Of a stretch of DNA of 64,000 nt, positions 7,450-14,414 are shown in pieces. The DNA is taken from positions 62,001 through 126,000 of the IMG/VR virus record IMGVR_UViG_3300028840_003271. One strand, given 5' to 3'. The DNA comes from a virus. Within the stretch, counting starts at the first letter, position 1, and each line of letters opens with the position of its first letter. The notes under the pieces were generated by a model, which saw nothing but the letters and a program-made list of their open reading frames with translations, was not told the DNA's origin and made no database searches. Position numbers and translations under genes: made by a program.

Positions 7450-7890
7450 TCAAGGAATTGATAAAACTCGTTTTATTCCTAACATTACAGAATTCCACAC
7501 TTTATATGGGGTTTGTGTTTTTTTCAAAATATCCAAAATCGTTGGACTGTGTTTAATAAATTCTTGAGTAAGAATTTTTAATTGCACATCGATTTGACAC
7601 TGAATATCCACTTTACCATTTCTGAAAACCGTTGCTGTGTTTTCGTCACAATAATCATTAAAATCTGTAACTTCAAATTCGAAATAGGAATCAGGATTAA
7701 TTTCTCGAAATCCATTTTCTCTCAAAAATTGTCTAACCTCTGGACTATCTTGAGTAAAAAAGTCCCAATCAGAATCAGGACGATCTGTTCCAAAAAACCT
7801 TGAACCTGTAAGGTAAAACTTAAATGAGTTTTTTTCCAAAATTTCAAGAATTCGTTGTGTTTCGTTTTTGGTTGAAAAACTGATTAACAT
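7450..7890 (-). CDS. Nucleotidyltransferase-fold protein
   Basis: Start chosen at ATG 7890 (MLISFSTKNETQ), preceded by AAAAAGGAATGTAAA; 146 residues. FYLTGSRFFGTDRPDSDWDFF contains the GSxxxG...SDxD signature of the DNA polymerase beta-like nucleotidyltransferase fold, with a third acidic position in GKVDIQCQ. The size suits a minimal (MNT-like) enzyme. It could transfer a nucleotide to tRNA, protein or a small molecule; the target is not evident. A terminator follows, so it may be the last gene of its transcript. Confidence 0.75.
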   Translation of the reverse strand: MLISFSTKNETQRILEILEKNSFKFYLTGSRFFGTDRPDSDWDFFTQDSPEVRQFLRENGFREINPDSYFEFEVTDFNDYCDENTATVFRNGKVDIQCQIDVQLKILTQEFIKHSPTILDILKKTQTPYKVWNSVMLGIKRVLSIP

Positions 7891-7948
7891 TTTACATTCC
7901 TTTTTGGAGAGAGAAAAAGAGTAAATCGGTTTACGCAAAAAAGCGAAC

Positions 7949-8344
7949 TTACGACACAATCATTCTAACTACTTTTGGATTGTTTGTTTGTGTAAATTCA
8001 CCTTTGTAATATTGTTCTAAAATATAATTATAACAAAGCTGACTAATTTTTGGGTTGATAGGAGTTCCTCTTTTTATTAGAATATTAGTTCGTATAAGAA
8101 CCGAACCGTTATTTGACCGAATTCTCATCCAACAAGTCCTACCTTTTTTACAGGGTATCCACATTAGTTTGTTTTGTTTTTTCTTCTCATCATTTTTGCA
8201 CTGTTGTCGTGCTAACTTACTGACTTCTTTACACTTATTACACACATTACGTGTACAGCCAAACAAATCTAAATCATCAATAAGCATAGTGAACTTTTTA
8301 TAACACACGTCACATCTTACTTGTATCGTATCTATGTCGGCCAT
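7949..8344 (-). CDS. Zinc-finger-containing hypothetical protein
   Basis: The 131 residues have four Cys in two pairs near the N terminus (CDVCYKKF... and CNKCKEV), a likely zinc site, then a basic stretch and a helical C terminus. The ATG follows GGTGGAAA. Its location between a tRNA and the nucleotidyltransferase-like gene is suggestive of nucleic-acid work, but nothing more is visible. Confidence 0.65.
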   Translation of the reverse strand: MADIDTIQVRCDVCYKKFTMLIDDLDLFGCTRNVCNKCKEVSKLARQQCKNDEKKKQNKLMWIPCKKGRTCWMRIRSNNGSVLIRTNILIKRGTPINPKISQLCYNYILEQYYKGEFTQTNNPKVVRMIVS

Positions 8345-8396
8345 TTTCCACCAAGTTTGTTTGAGTATTTAGAGGTTTAGTTTTTCTTTTTTATAG

Positions 8397-8480
8397 TGAC
8401 CTAGATGGGATTTGAACCCATATGTCATAAAGACACAGCTTTTTAAGAGCTGAGTGTATACCTATTCCACCACTAGGTCA
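8397..8480 (-). tRNA. tRNA-Leu (UAA)
   Basis: The minus strand folds as a type II tRNA: acceptor TGACCTA/TAGGTCA, anticodon stem CAGCT/AGCTG around loop CTTAAAA (anticodon TAA), a long variable arm (TGTC/GACA) as in tRNA-Leu, and a T arm with GGGTTCAAATCCC. It reads UUA, a preferred Leu codon in this AT-rich phage. No CCA is encoded. Confidence 0.93.
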
Positions 8481-8492
8481 ACCCTTTTTGTT

Positions 8493-8642
8493 TTATCCCC
8501 AATGTGTCATGTTTAGTGGAACACAATAATTTTGTCCACGACATTTCAAGACTACATAATCTTTTCCACTACCCACACAAAGATATTCTTGTCCCTTAAG
8601 AAAAGGAAAATAATCTTCAGTCATAAAGACAACTTCGCTCAT
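8493..8642 (-). CDS. Small hypothetical protein (49 residues)
   Basis: The frame starts MSEVVFMTEDYFPFLKGQEY and ends MTHWG. The start is strongly supported by CGAGGAGTAAAAGAA upstream. A middle Cys-containing beta-like segment (YVVLKCRGQNYC) could be a small barrel. It fits between the tRNA-Leu and the gene ending at 8648. Confidence 0.7.
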   Translation of the reverse strand: MSEVVFMTEDYFPFLKGQEYLCVGSGKDYVVLKCRGQNYCVPLNMTHWG

Positions 8643-8647
8643 TTCTT

Positions 8648-9190
8648 TTACTCCTCGGGAAAACATTCTTTGTAAATCTTTTCAACGATTTCTTTGCTAA
8701 TTGTATGTGATTTTTCACCAACATTACCAGCGTAGTGTATCCATTCTCCATCTATATCAATTTTGACATAATTACCTTGAACCTTAATTGGTGTGAGTCT
8801 TTCATAGATTTGTTTTATTGTTTGTTTTGTAATTTGAACACAACCAATTTTTACCACGTCTGATGTGTCACTAATTTCAACGTCGTAATCACCAATTTTA
8901 ATTTTTTCCTTTTGGGGAAAGTTTTGAAGAAGGTTGACAGCTTCTTCAATTGAAATTTGTCGCACATTTCTTGCACTTTTCTGTGGGTTCCATCCAAGAT
9001 TTCGATAGTCAGTTTTATCGTGTACAATAATCAACCAAGGGTATTTGTTATAACTTATTTGGTCCAAATTAAATATATTCCACTTATTTTCTTTTGCAAT
9101 TGCGTAAATAATTTTAGCTATTTCTACACACAAAGGATCAACTTGTAATTCAAATTCATCTGACAGTGTTAGTTCTGTTACGCTTTTCAT
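8648..9190 (-). CDS. Hypothetical protein, paralogue of the product at 9370
   Basis: Start chosen at ATG 9190 (MKSVTEL), preceded by AGGAGTAAAACAA; 180 residues. It aligns with the product at 9370-9768 along most of that protein: V-D/N-x-L-x-V/E-I/V-A-K-I/T near the start, LGWNP/VGFNP then K-S-x-x-N-x-R-Q in the middle, and VKIGC/IKVGC then T-x-x-T/V-K-Q/K-I-Y near the end. It has an extra C-terminal copy of the last element (EIVEKIYKE). It may recognise a shared ligand; no function is known. Confidence 0.7.
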   Translation of the reverse strand: MKSVTELTLSDEFELQVDPLCVEIAKIIYAIAKENKWNIFNLDQISYNKYPWLIIVHDKTDYRNLGWNPQKSARNVRQISIEEAVNLLQNFPQKEKIKIGDYDVEISDTSDVVKIGCVQITKQTIKQIYERLTPIKVQGNYVKIDIDGEWIHYAGNVGEKSHTISKEIVEKIYKECFPEE

Positions 9191-9224
9191 TTGTTTTACT
9201 CCTTTAGATAGGAACATTTTCCAG

Positions 9225-9377
9225 TTATCCAACCCTTGTTACAAAGTAGGAATTGTTAGGAAAATGACATTTCCAAATTTCCGCTTGTTTTTCTGCTTTT
9301 TGTTGGTCAAACCAAGTAGAGAGACTATATTGAAAATCTTCCCACTTGCTATTTCGACGCCATACTATTTTATACAC
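9225..9377 (-). CDS. Small hypothetical protein with GTG start
   Basis: Fifty residues from GTG 9377 (MYKIVWRRNSKWEDFQYS) to TAA at 9225. An AGGAGAAAAGAA site at the right spacing argues that GTG is used. It overlaps the end of the upstream gene by eight bases. Aromatic and basic residues dominate; function unknown. Confidence 0.65.
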   Translation of the reverse strand: MYKIVWRRNSKWEDFQYSLSTWFDQQKAEKQAEIWKCHFPNNSYFVTRVG

Positions 9378-9768
9378 TTCTTTTCTCCTGAAATTTCAGG
9401 TAAATTTTCTTAACTGTTTCGGCGTCAATTGTTTGACAACCCACTTTAATATACTTTTCGTGAAAAATAACTGGATAACCATCAATAAAGACTTGTTGAT
9501 CTTCCGTAATTATTGGTATAATTTCATCAATAGTAAATTGTCTCAAATTATCGTATGATTTGTTTGGATTAAATCCCACATGTCTGTCTTGATAAAAGAC
9601 TAACCAACATTCTTGAAAGCGACAATTGCGATAATTGTCAAATATACTTTCTGGTGTAAAATTGATTATCCAGCCGTGTTCTTGAGCAATCTTAACCAAA
9701 GTTTTTGCAACTTCAAGATTTAGCGTGTTAACTTCAACTTTTACTTCGTCAGGTAGAAATTCAGCCAT
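9370..9768 (-). CDS. Hypothetical protein, paralogue of the product at 8648
   Basis: The 132 residues start MAEFLPDEVKVEV. The core (VGFNPNKSYDNLRQF, then YIKVGCQTIDAETVKKIY) matches the neighbouring gene at 8648-9190. The two are a tandem duplication separated by the 50-residue gene. The conserved Cys after KIG/KVG is a candidate functional residue. Function unknown. Confidence 0.7.
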   Translation of the reverse strand: MAEFLPDEVKVEVNTLNLEVAKTLVKIAQEHGWIINFTPESIFDNYRNCRFQECWLVFYQDRHVGFNPNKSYDNLRQFTIDEIIPIITEDQQVFIDGYPVIFHEKYIKVGCQTIDAETVKKIYLKFQEKRSV

Positions 9769-9817
9769 TTTTTCCCTTTCTAATCAACAGTAAAGTTACT
9801 TTTGTTAGTTGCAGTTA

Positions 9818-9949
9818 CTAAATAACGCCCCATAGAATTTCATAAAACACTTTTACCATGTCTTCATAGGACATCATATTTGTATCATATCCCATATCTT
9901 CTAATTCATCTTTTAATTCTCCAGGTGATATGTAACTACAATTGTACAT
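9818..9949 (-). CDS. Small acidic hypothetical protein (43 residues)
   Basis: Starts MYNCSYISPGELKDEL and ends EILWGVI. GAAAGGAAACAATAAA precedes the ATG. One amphipathic helix (GELKDELEDMG) and one C-terminal helix are likely. No function is visible. Confidence 0.6.
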   Translation of the reverse strand: MYNCSYISPGELKDELEDMGYDTNMMSYEDMVKVFYEILWGVI

Positions 9950-9950
9950 T

Positions 9951-10307
9951 TTATTGTTTCCTTTCTTTTTGAGAAAGATTGCTCGTAAGATAAAATCGAT
10001 TTGCTAATTCCAATTTATACATTTCCTTTTTTTCCCCTTCCCACATTTCCCAAATTTCTTGTATTGAAATGTTATATTTAGTTTGAATTTTTTTAATTAG
10101 TTTGTGCAGATCTTTATTTGCTGTTTCTAGTCCTTTATAAGCAGTTTGAATAGCGTGTAAGTGTTCGTGTGTATTTAGATTTTCAACGTTAGGATATTCT
10201 GGAGCAATTCTTATTGCCATTCTTGCGACGTGTGAGTGTAATTGATTTATTTTATCAATACAGGTTTTAAGACGTTTAACAATAGATTGTATTTTTCTTC
10301 TCCTCAA
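9951..10307 (-). CDS. Helical basic hypothetical protein
   Basis: The 118 residues are almost entirely helix-forming (RRRKIQSIVKRLKTCIDK, then ETANKDLHKLIKKIQTKY), suggesting a coiled-coil or helical bundle. Its ATG overlaps the stop of the phosphoesterase gene by four bases (ATGA), so it is coupled to it and may work with it. Function unknown. Confidence 0.65.
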   Translation of the reverse strand: MRRRKIQSIVKRLKTCIDKINQLHSHVARMAIRIAPEYPNVENLNTHEHLHAIQTAYKGLETANKDLHKLIKKIQTKYNISIQEIWEMWEGEKKEMYKLELANRFYLTSNLSQKERKQ

Positions 10308-10933
10308 AAAAGAATTTTACCCTCTGGACTAAAATCCAAAGTTGACAATTCATTCAAACAAATAAAGCGGGTTCCTTTATACATTAGGATTTTATTGTTG
10401 TGATGATGACCAAATATCCACAAACCTGGTTGATGAAAATGAAAACATGCTGATAACAAACGGGTTGTATTTGAAAAATTTAGTTTTCCATAATGAGTAA
10501 CTACTTTTTTTGCTATTTGAAAAGGACAATCGTGTGATAAGACTATATTTGGTTTTATTTTACAGTATGCGTCATATGCAGCTTTTTGCTGCATAAAATT
10601 TAATTCTTCCTCTGGCCACCAACTTACTCCTTCAATTCTATATTTTTTGTCTACAGAATAAGCTCCACGAATAAAGAAAAAGTCAATTGGTGAGGAAAAA
10701 AAAGGAATAGTGTGTATTCCAAAATTTCCTAAAAAGTGCGGACGATTTATATCGTTATAATTATCATGATTACCAGGAATTATTTTATGTTTTCGACTGT
10801 CTACTTTATCCAACACAGAATAATCAAACCCAAAATCTCCCAATTGGATCGAATATTCTGCATCGGAAATTAGTTGGAGATATTGTTCATATTTTCCATG
10901 AATATCTCCAATAATTTGAAGATATTTAGTCAT
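10304..10933 (-). CDS. Calcineurin-like metallophosphoesterase
   Basis: The 209-residue protein has all core motifs of the family in order: GDIHG (residues 9-13), GDFG (about 32), GNHD (about 54), LSHD (about 134) and FGHHHN (about 175). These hold two metal ions at the active site. The family hydrolyses phosphomono- or diesters of proteins, nucleotides or nucleic acid; phage members include the lambda protein phosphatase type. The substrate cannot be read here. It is coupled by ATGA overlap to the helical protein downstream. A 46-bp element repeated at 11431 lies 48 bases upstream of its start and may be its promoter. A fossil second copy is at 6771-6849. Confidence 0.9.
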   Translation of the reverse strand: MTKYLQIIGDIHGKYEQYLQLISDAEYSIQLGDFGFDYSVLDKVDSRKHKIIPGNHDNYNDINRPHFLGNFGIHTIPFFSSPIDFFFIRGAYSVDKKYRIEGVSWWPEEELNFMQQKAAYDAYCKIKPNIVLSHDCPFQIAKKVVTHYGKLNFSNTTRLLSACFHFHQPGLWIFGHHHNNKILMYKGTRFICLNELSTLDFSPEGKILF

Positions 10934-10980
10934 TTCTTTTCTTCTTCTAATTCGTGTTTTATTTGACTAGGTTGGAGGTT

Positions 10981-11026
10981 GTTTTCAATAAAAAGGCTTC
11001 ATATATTAGGAGAACTAACAGGATAA
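10981..11026 (-). promoter_or_regulatory. Direct repeat element upstream of the phosphoesterase gene (copy 1)
   Basis: A 46-bp sequence here recurs at 11431-11476 with only two mismatches, exactly 450 bp away. On the minus strand it contains GTTAGTTCTCCTAATAT and, downstream, TTTTTATTGAAAAC. Each copy lies upstream of a minus-strand ribosome site, so a promoter or operator for the left transcripts is likely. No other copy was seen in the window. Confidence 0.5.
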
Positions 11027-11029
11027 AAC

Positions 11030-11060
11030 GAAAAAAGGGTGCCACATATTGTGACACCCT
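11030..11060 (-). terminator. Rho-independent terminator
   Basis: On the minus strand AGGGTGTCACA / TGTGGCACCCT forms an 11-bp stem (one G-U) with a 3-base loop, followed by TTTTTTCG. It ends the transcript of the gene at 11065-11301. Confidence 0.9.
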
Positions 11061-11064
11061 ACAT

Positions 11065-11301
11065 TCAGTATGAACCTTCAATATATTTTCCCGCATCAAT
11101 TAGTGCATATACACTGCTTGCGAGAAACATTGCTATTTCGTGTTTATGTCTTTTACTAAATATGTCGGTTGGGTCGTCTGCAATATTCCATTCAAACGGA
11201 TCTTTACAGTCTTCAATTTTACACGTTCCTGTTAAAACGTGCTTATCATAATCAAACTTGACTTTCACTCTATCAAAAGTCTGAGTAATATTGATTATCA
11301 T
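11065..11301 (-). CDS. Hypothetical protein
   Basis: 78 residues, beginning with beta-like segments (MIINITQTFDRVKVKFDY) and containing two Cys in TGTCKIEDCKD. GGAAAAAAGAAACG precedes the ATG. It is a single-gene transcript: repeat element upstream, terminator four bases downstream. Function unknown. Confidence 0.65.
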   Translation of the reverse strand: MIINITQTFDRVKVKFDYDKHVLTGTCKIEDCKDPFEWNIADDPTDIFSKRHKHEIAMFLASSVYALIDAGKYIEGSY

Positions 11302-11430
11302 CGTTTCTTTTTTCCTTTTTCTGGTCGGACACCAAGTTACTTTGGGTAATCAAACATTTCTATTTGTATTTTTTATTCTTCCATTTCTTTTCTCCTGAAA
11401 TTTGAAATTTATTCGATTAGATTACAGTTT

Positions 11431-11476
11431 GTTTTCAATAAAAAGGTTTCACATATTAGGAGAACTAACAGGATAA
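11431..11476 (-). promoter_or_regulatory. Direct repeat element (copy 2)
   Basis: Near-identical partner of 10981-11026. Downstream on the minus strand comes AGGAGAAAAGAA and then ATGGAAGAATAA, a three-codon frame, before the gene at 11301. The pattern suggests the same promoter used twice, the second with a degenerate leader. Confidence 0.5.
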
Positions 11477-11797
11477 TAAGATATGACAAGGGGTATAGCA
11501 TACTATTTACTATCCATTTTTTTATTTGTGAGAATGAACGTAACACGATAATTACAAACAAGATGATAACTACTTAATAAGAGTAAAAGAAGAATACAAA
11601 CCATACATACTATATATTCAGAAGAGGGGGGGGTGTTTCTGAATTTTTAGATAATAATACCTTTATATTAAAAACAAAAAAACTATTAAAATAACTATGA
11701 CCTTCAAGTCAATAATCTTGATTTTTACTTCAATAAACCATGACTATGACTACACTTATGACTTTTGCAATAATTGACTTTTTTAAGTAGGAAAGTA
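11477..11797. other. Non-coding AT-rich stretch with a G8-loop hairpin
   Basis: No convincing gene is seen in either strand. At 11616-11644 the inverted repeat ATTCAGAA / TTCTGAAT encloses a loop with eight consecutive G, followed by TTTTAG. Further right there are several loose ATGACTATGACT copies. The stretch may be an untranslated spacer between the plus-strand gene at 12038 and the left operons. Confidence 0.5.
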
Positions 11798-11866
11798 GGA
11801 CTATATGGAATCGAACCATATCCTCGGCCTTATAAGAGTCGCGTGCTTACCATTACACCATAGTCC
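11798..11866 (-). tRNA. tRNA-Ile (UAU)
   Basis: On the minus strand, acceptor GGACTAT/ATAGTCC, a D arm with GGT, anticodon arm CGACT/GGCCG around loop CTTATAA (anticodon TAT, one A-C mismatch in the stem), and T arm ATGG TTCGATT CCAT. It reads AUA, rare in many hosts and common in this phage. Tyr (ATA) is less likely because of the loop geometry. Confidence 0.8.
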
Positions 11867-12037
11867 CATACTTTTTATTTGTAGATTTGTTAGATGTGTC
11901 TACCCGACTGAAAAAAAACCTTACTAGTCTTACTGAAAAAAAACTGAAAAAAAACTTTGGCCGATTTCAAAGAAAATGTATGATTTCATATGTCAAAGTG
12001 AAAAAAACACGATACTATTGAAATAGGAGATATGACT

Positions 12038-12295
12038 ATGACTAAATGTTTATGTTGTGGTTTTCAAACAAATAATCCAAAGTTTTGTTCTTGTTCTTGT
12101 GCCAACTTATATAATTATAGAAAATATCCAAGACGATTAGGGCGGCGAAAAATTAATGAGATAAAAAAAGACATGTCCAAAAAACCAAATCATATTTGTA
12201 AGTTTTGTTCTGCTGAATTTTATAGCCCACATAAAAACGCCAAGTTTTGTTCTCGACTATGTTTTCAACGTCATATGAAAAAGCTTTTTGACTAA
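12038..12295 (+). CDS. Small double zinc-finger protein
   Basis: Start chosen at the second ATG (12038), eight bases after AGGAGAT; the first ATG at 12032 is too close. The 85 residues contain two Cys-rich modules: CLCCGFQTNNPKFCSCSC and CKFCSAEFYSPH...FCSRLCFQRH. Such paired CX2C...CX3C fingers occur next to nucleases and in DNA-binding phage proteins. It is the only plus-strand gene among minus-strand neighbours and sits between two tRNA genes. Probably binds DNA; it could be a nuclease fragment. Confidence 0.75.
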   Translation: MTKCLCCGFQTNNPKFCSCSCANLYNYRKYPRRLGRRKINEIKKDMSKKPNHICKFCSAEFYSPHKNAKFCSRLCFQRHMKKLFD

Positions 12296-12303
12296 TTTTA
12301 AGT

Positions 12304-12374
12304 GGGACCATTGGGAATTGAACCCAAATTGCCGGATTAAAAGTCCGGTGTTCTACCATTTGAACTATAGTCCC
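12304..12374 (-). tRNA. tRNA-Lys (UUU)
   Basis: Minus strand: acceptor GGGACTA/TGGTCCC, anticodon stem CCGGA/TCCGG with loop CTTTTAA (anticodon TTT), T arm TTGGG TTCAATT CCCAA. No CCA encoded. It reads AAA and AAG, very frequent in this phage. Confidence 0.93.
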
Positions 12375-12386
12375 GATTTTCCATCA

Positions 12387-12534
12387 TTTTTGTTTGGGTG
12401 TTAAATTTTAAGTTTATCTCAGTCTCAATAAGGACCCTCTCAGTCTCAATAAGATCCGTATAAGGGGGTTTGAAGCGTCTTATTGAGACTACGATTTTCT
12501 TATTGAGACTACGATTTTGTTTGGGTGTTAAATT
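12387..12534. repeat. Nested direct and inverted repeats beside tRNA-Lys
   Basis: TCTCAGTCTCAATAAG occurs twice in direct orientation (12417-12432, 12438-12453). Its complement CTTATTGAGACTACGATTTT occurs twice more (12479-12498, 12499-12518), so two arms of two copies each face each other across 25 bases. The whole is bracketed by a 20-bp direct repeat TTTTGTTTGGGTGTTAAATT at 12387-12406 and 12515-12534. It can fold into a long hairpin. It lies between tRNA-Lys and the gene at 12528. Confidence 0.85.
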
Positions 12535-12716
12535 ACTTCTTCTGTAGTGTGAGTTTGTTTTCTATTGACATAATAATATTTACCACCCAAGGGAATTCGA
12601 GTTAGAAAACGACCCCATTCATCTTTATAAATTTGACAATTATAAATGTCTGTTCCGTGTTTAATTTTAGCACATCCAACAGATTTAATTTTTATTTCTA
12701 CTTTTTGGGGTTTCAT
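12528..12716 (-). CDS. Hypothetical small basic protein
   Basis: 62 residues, starting MKPQKVEIKIKSVG, with a beta-strand pattern (KYYYVNRKQTHTTEEV). The upstream ribosome site is AAAGGTAGAAAA. Its last codons overlap the repeat region at 12515-12534. Function unknown. Confidence 0.6.
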   Translation of the reverse strand: MKPQKVEIKIKSVGCAKIKHGTDIYNCQIYKDEWGRFLTRIPLGGKYYYVNRKQTHTTEEVI

Positions 12717-12753
12717 TTTTCTACCTTTTCAAAATTACAGAGAAAAAAAAAGA

Positions 12754-13257
12754 CTACATAACTTCAGACAAAGGTTCCTTGCTTATTGCAGTGATTTTTT
12801 GCCGGCATCTTCGACAATAATACCTTTTTCCCTCCAAAAATCTTTTCTTTTGAGTTGCTCCCAATGTGCAGCCGTTATGACATGCACATTTTCCACGATA
12901 TCTTTTGACTTCCAATTTTTGACAACTTACATTATGACATCTTTGTGGTAATTTTCCACATTTTCGCATATAATATTGCCATTCAGTTCCATGACTAGGT
13001 GGTTGCCATCTACTTTCCTTAAATTTTTCCATGACTACAATATGACATGCTTCATGCACAACCGTATTTTCCCTTTCCTTTTCGGACATATGTTCCATTA
13101 CATGCGGAGAAAGTTCAATATAATACTTTCCATCTTTTCTATTTGCCCGACCAGCAGTGGTTTTCAATGCACAATTGACTACCATATCACATTTGATATT
13201 CGGGTAGCCACATTTAACAAAGGTTTCATTCATTAAAACACGATATTTGCCGGCCAT
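12754..13257 (-). CDS. SprT-like zinc metalloprotease
   Basis: The 167 residues include VVHEACHIVVM (residues 66-76, HEXXH with catalytic Glu69) and PPSHGTEWQ (third metal ligand His89), the SprT/Spartan arrangement. The C-terminal half carries Cys pairs (CHNVSC, CACHNGC, CRRCRQK) forming the zinc ribbon common after SprT domains. Spartan-type enzymes cleave proteins crosslinked to DNA; SprT members in phages may serve DNA maintenance or processing. AAGGAAAAGAAA precedes the ATG. Confidence 0.88.
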   Translation of the reverse strand: MAGKYRVLMNETFVKCGYPNIKCDMVVNCALKTTAGRANRKDGKYYIELSPHVMEHMSEKERENTVVHEACHIVVMEKFKESRWQPPSHGTEWQYYMRKCGKLPQRCHNVSCQKLEVKRYRGKCACHNGCTLGATQKKRFLEGKRYYCRRCRQKITAISKEPLSEVM

Positions 13258-13306
13258 TTTCTTTTCCTTTATTTTAAGGAGAAAAAAACAGACTACTTAA
13301 TTACAA

Positions 13307-13375
13307 TCAATAATAGCACCACCAATCTTTTTCCGTTAGTTCTAGTGCTAAGATAACCGTGTTTTCCGCACTCAT
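13307..13375 (-). CDS. Possible 22-residue peptide
   Basis: A short frame MSAENTVILALELTEKDWWC ending YY has a good AAGGAGAGAAAAA site upstream. It is 49 bases upstream of the SprT gene. It may be a leader peptide or a gene remnant; size alone makes it doubtful. Confidence 0.35.
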   Translation of the reverse strand: MSAENTVILALELTEKDWWCYY

Positions 13376-13562
13376 TTTTTCTCTCCTTAAATACTGACTA
13401 TGCCTGACTACCGAATTTTCCACCAAATTAGATTGGGTAATCATTTTCACATTTGGTGGCGAATTGTTTCTTTTTTTGTTTTCTCTTTTTTCCTTCTATA
13501 CTACATTTTACCTATTCAGCTTGCCCCACAAGGGGGGGTTGCATAGGCGAGGTGCCGCAACC

Positions 13563-13591
13563 ATTCTAGCATATCGGCAGACCGAATACAA
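13563..13591 (-). promoter_or_regulatory. Sigma70-type promoter facing left out of the island
   Basis: On the minus strand TTGTAT (13586-13591), 17 bases, then TAGAAT (13563-13568). An A-rich stretch AAAAACATTCTAGGGG precedes the -35 box. It would fire towards the SprT operon. Flanking arms CTATGGCAT (about 13608) and ATGCCATAG (about 13677) are inverted repeats that may bind a regulator. The twin is at 14789-14817. Confidence 0.65.
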
Positions 13592-13689
13592 CCCCTAGAA
13601 TGTTTTTCTATGGCATAGCTTTTGCTGGAATACCCCCCGATTTGACTAGACAGACGGCTGACACTATATATAGATAATGCCATAGCATT

Positions 13690-13895
13690 TGTACATCACT
13701 AATGGGAGGGGGGAGCGAATCCCACACCCCCCAAAGGTACCCCCCTAGGTGGAGAATGCTGTGCCCCACACCCCTCGAAGGCACCCCCCTGGTTGGATAG
13801 GGTTGTTCCCCACACCCCCTAGAAGTGCTTCTCCCCTAGGTGGGGGGTAGGGTATCCCTCGCGTGCGAAGCTGGAGTAGGGTATCCCTCGCGTAT
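13690..13895. repeat. C-rich repeat array, copy 1
   Basis: Imperfect units of 45-50 bp with the consensus CCCACACCCCCCGAAGG, then TATCCCCCTAGTTGG, then ATAGGGTTGTTC, followed by a closing part with AGGGTATCCCTCGCGT twice. The same arrangement recurs at 14945-15150. It lies downstream of the terminator at 13902-13924 and upstream of the left-facing promoter. Frames through it are repetitive and not credible as protein. Confidence 0.75.
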
Positions 13896-13901
13896 GCCCA
13901 C

Positions 13902-13924
13902 AAAAAAAGCCCCCTTGCGGGGGC
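13902..13924 (-). terminator. Strong rho-independent terminator of the island operon
   Basis: On the minus strand GCCCCC-GCAA-GGGGGC (GNRA-type loop) is followed by TTTTTTTG. It comes 12 bases after the last gene of the island cluster. Confidence 0.92.
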
Positions 13925-13935
13925 GAGCATGTTTC

Positions 13936-14076
13936 CTATCGCTTTGATAGGGTTTTCATGCGTTGTTGGTGGTGCCATCCTGCCTTGTGTCGGTCTAGAT
14001 TGCCTCCTCTGACGCGAAGGCCACATTGAGGGCATTTCTTGGGGCTTTGTTGGGAAGGGTCAGTTTTCGTTGTCAT
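13936..14076 (-). CDS. Small C2H2-type zinc-finger protein
   Basis: The 46 residues include CPQCGLRVRGGNLDRHKAGWHH, a CX2C...HX4HH single finger, after a Ser/Lys/Pro-rich N terminus. ACGGAGTCTGTGTT precedes the ATG. It is the last gene before the strong terminator. It could be a small DNA-binding regulator of the island. Frames in other phases over this stretch end in the repeat array and were discarded. Confidence 0.7.
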   Translation of the reverse strand: MTTKTDPSQQSPKKCPQCGLRVRGGNLDRHKAGWHHQQRMKTLSKR

Positions 14077-14113
14077 AACACAGACTCCGTAAAAGGGGAA
14101 GGGAAGCTACAAG

Positions 14114-14329
14114 CTAGTTGATACAATTGGGCGTACGCAAGGGGTGCCCTTTGTCGAACGTGTAACGATAGGGGTCTGCAAGACCATTGTCGATTTGGTG
14201 TTCTTCAGTCTCATATGGTCCTTGGCGAGGACAATCGAGAACTGGGCGGATATGCCACCCTATCGGGGCAATGTGGCGGATTGCTACATAGCCCACTATC
14301 ATATCTTGCGTGCTACCATAAAGGGACAT
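14114..14329 (-). CDS. Hypothetical island protein
   Basis: 71 residues from ATG 14329 (MSLYGSTQDMIVGYVAIRH). The ribosome site is weak (AAGAATC), so the start is uncertain; the frame extends to 14437 through a GC hairpin. No motif is recognised. It is 37 bases upstream of the finger gene. Confidence 0.5.
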   Translation of the reverse strand: MSLYGSTQDMIVGYVAIRHIAPIGWHIRPVLDCPRQGPYETEEHQIDNGLADPYRYTFDKGHPLRTPNCIN

Positions 14330-14373
14330 GTTTGATTCTTGGGTTATAGGGTGCAGAGAAGCTGACCTATTCT

Positions 14374-14393
14374 CCCCCCTCCGGAGAGGGGGG
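14374..14393 (-). promoter_or_regulatory. Stable hairpin between island genes
   Basis: CCCCCCTC-TCCG-GAGGGGGG on the minus strand is an 8-bp all-strong stem with a UNCG-type tetraloop. There is no T run, so it is more likely an RNA stability or processing element than a terminator. It lies in the gap between the genes at 14415 and 14114. Confidence 0.55.
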
Positions 14394-14414
14394 GTGGTAG
14401 GGTAGCTTGCCGTG

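Noticed and set aside
12153-12359. 68-codon minus-strand frame between the zinc-finger gene and tRNA-Lys
   Set aside because: Its start region is the tRNA-Lys gene itself and it lies opposite the plus-strand zinc-finger gene.
13745-14035. Minus-strand frame of 96 codons overlapping the zinc-finger gene
   Set aside because: It reads through the strong terminator and the repeat array. The 46-residue finger gene in another phase has a good start and ends just before the terminator.
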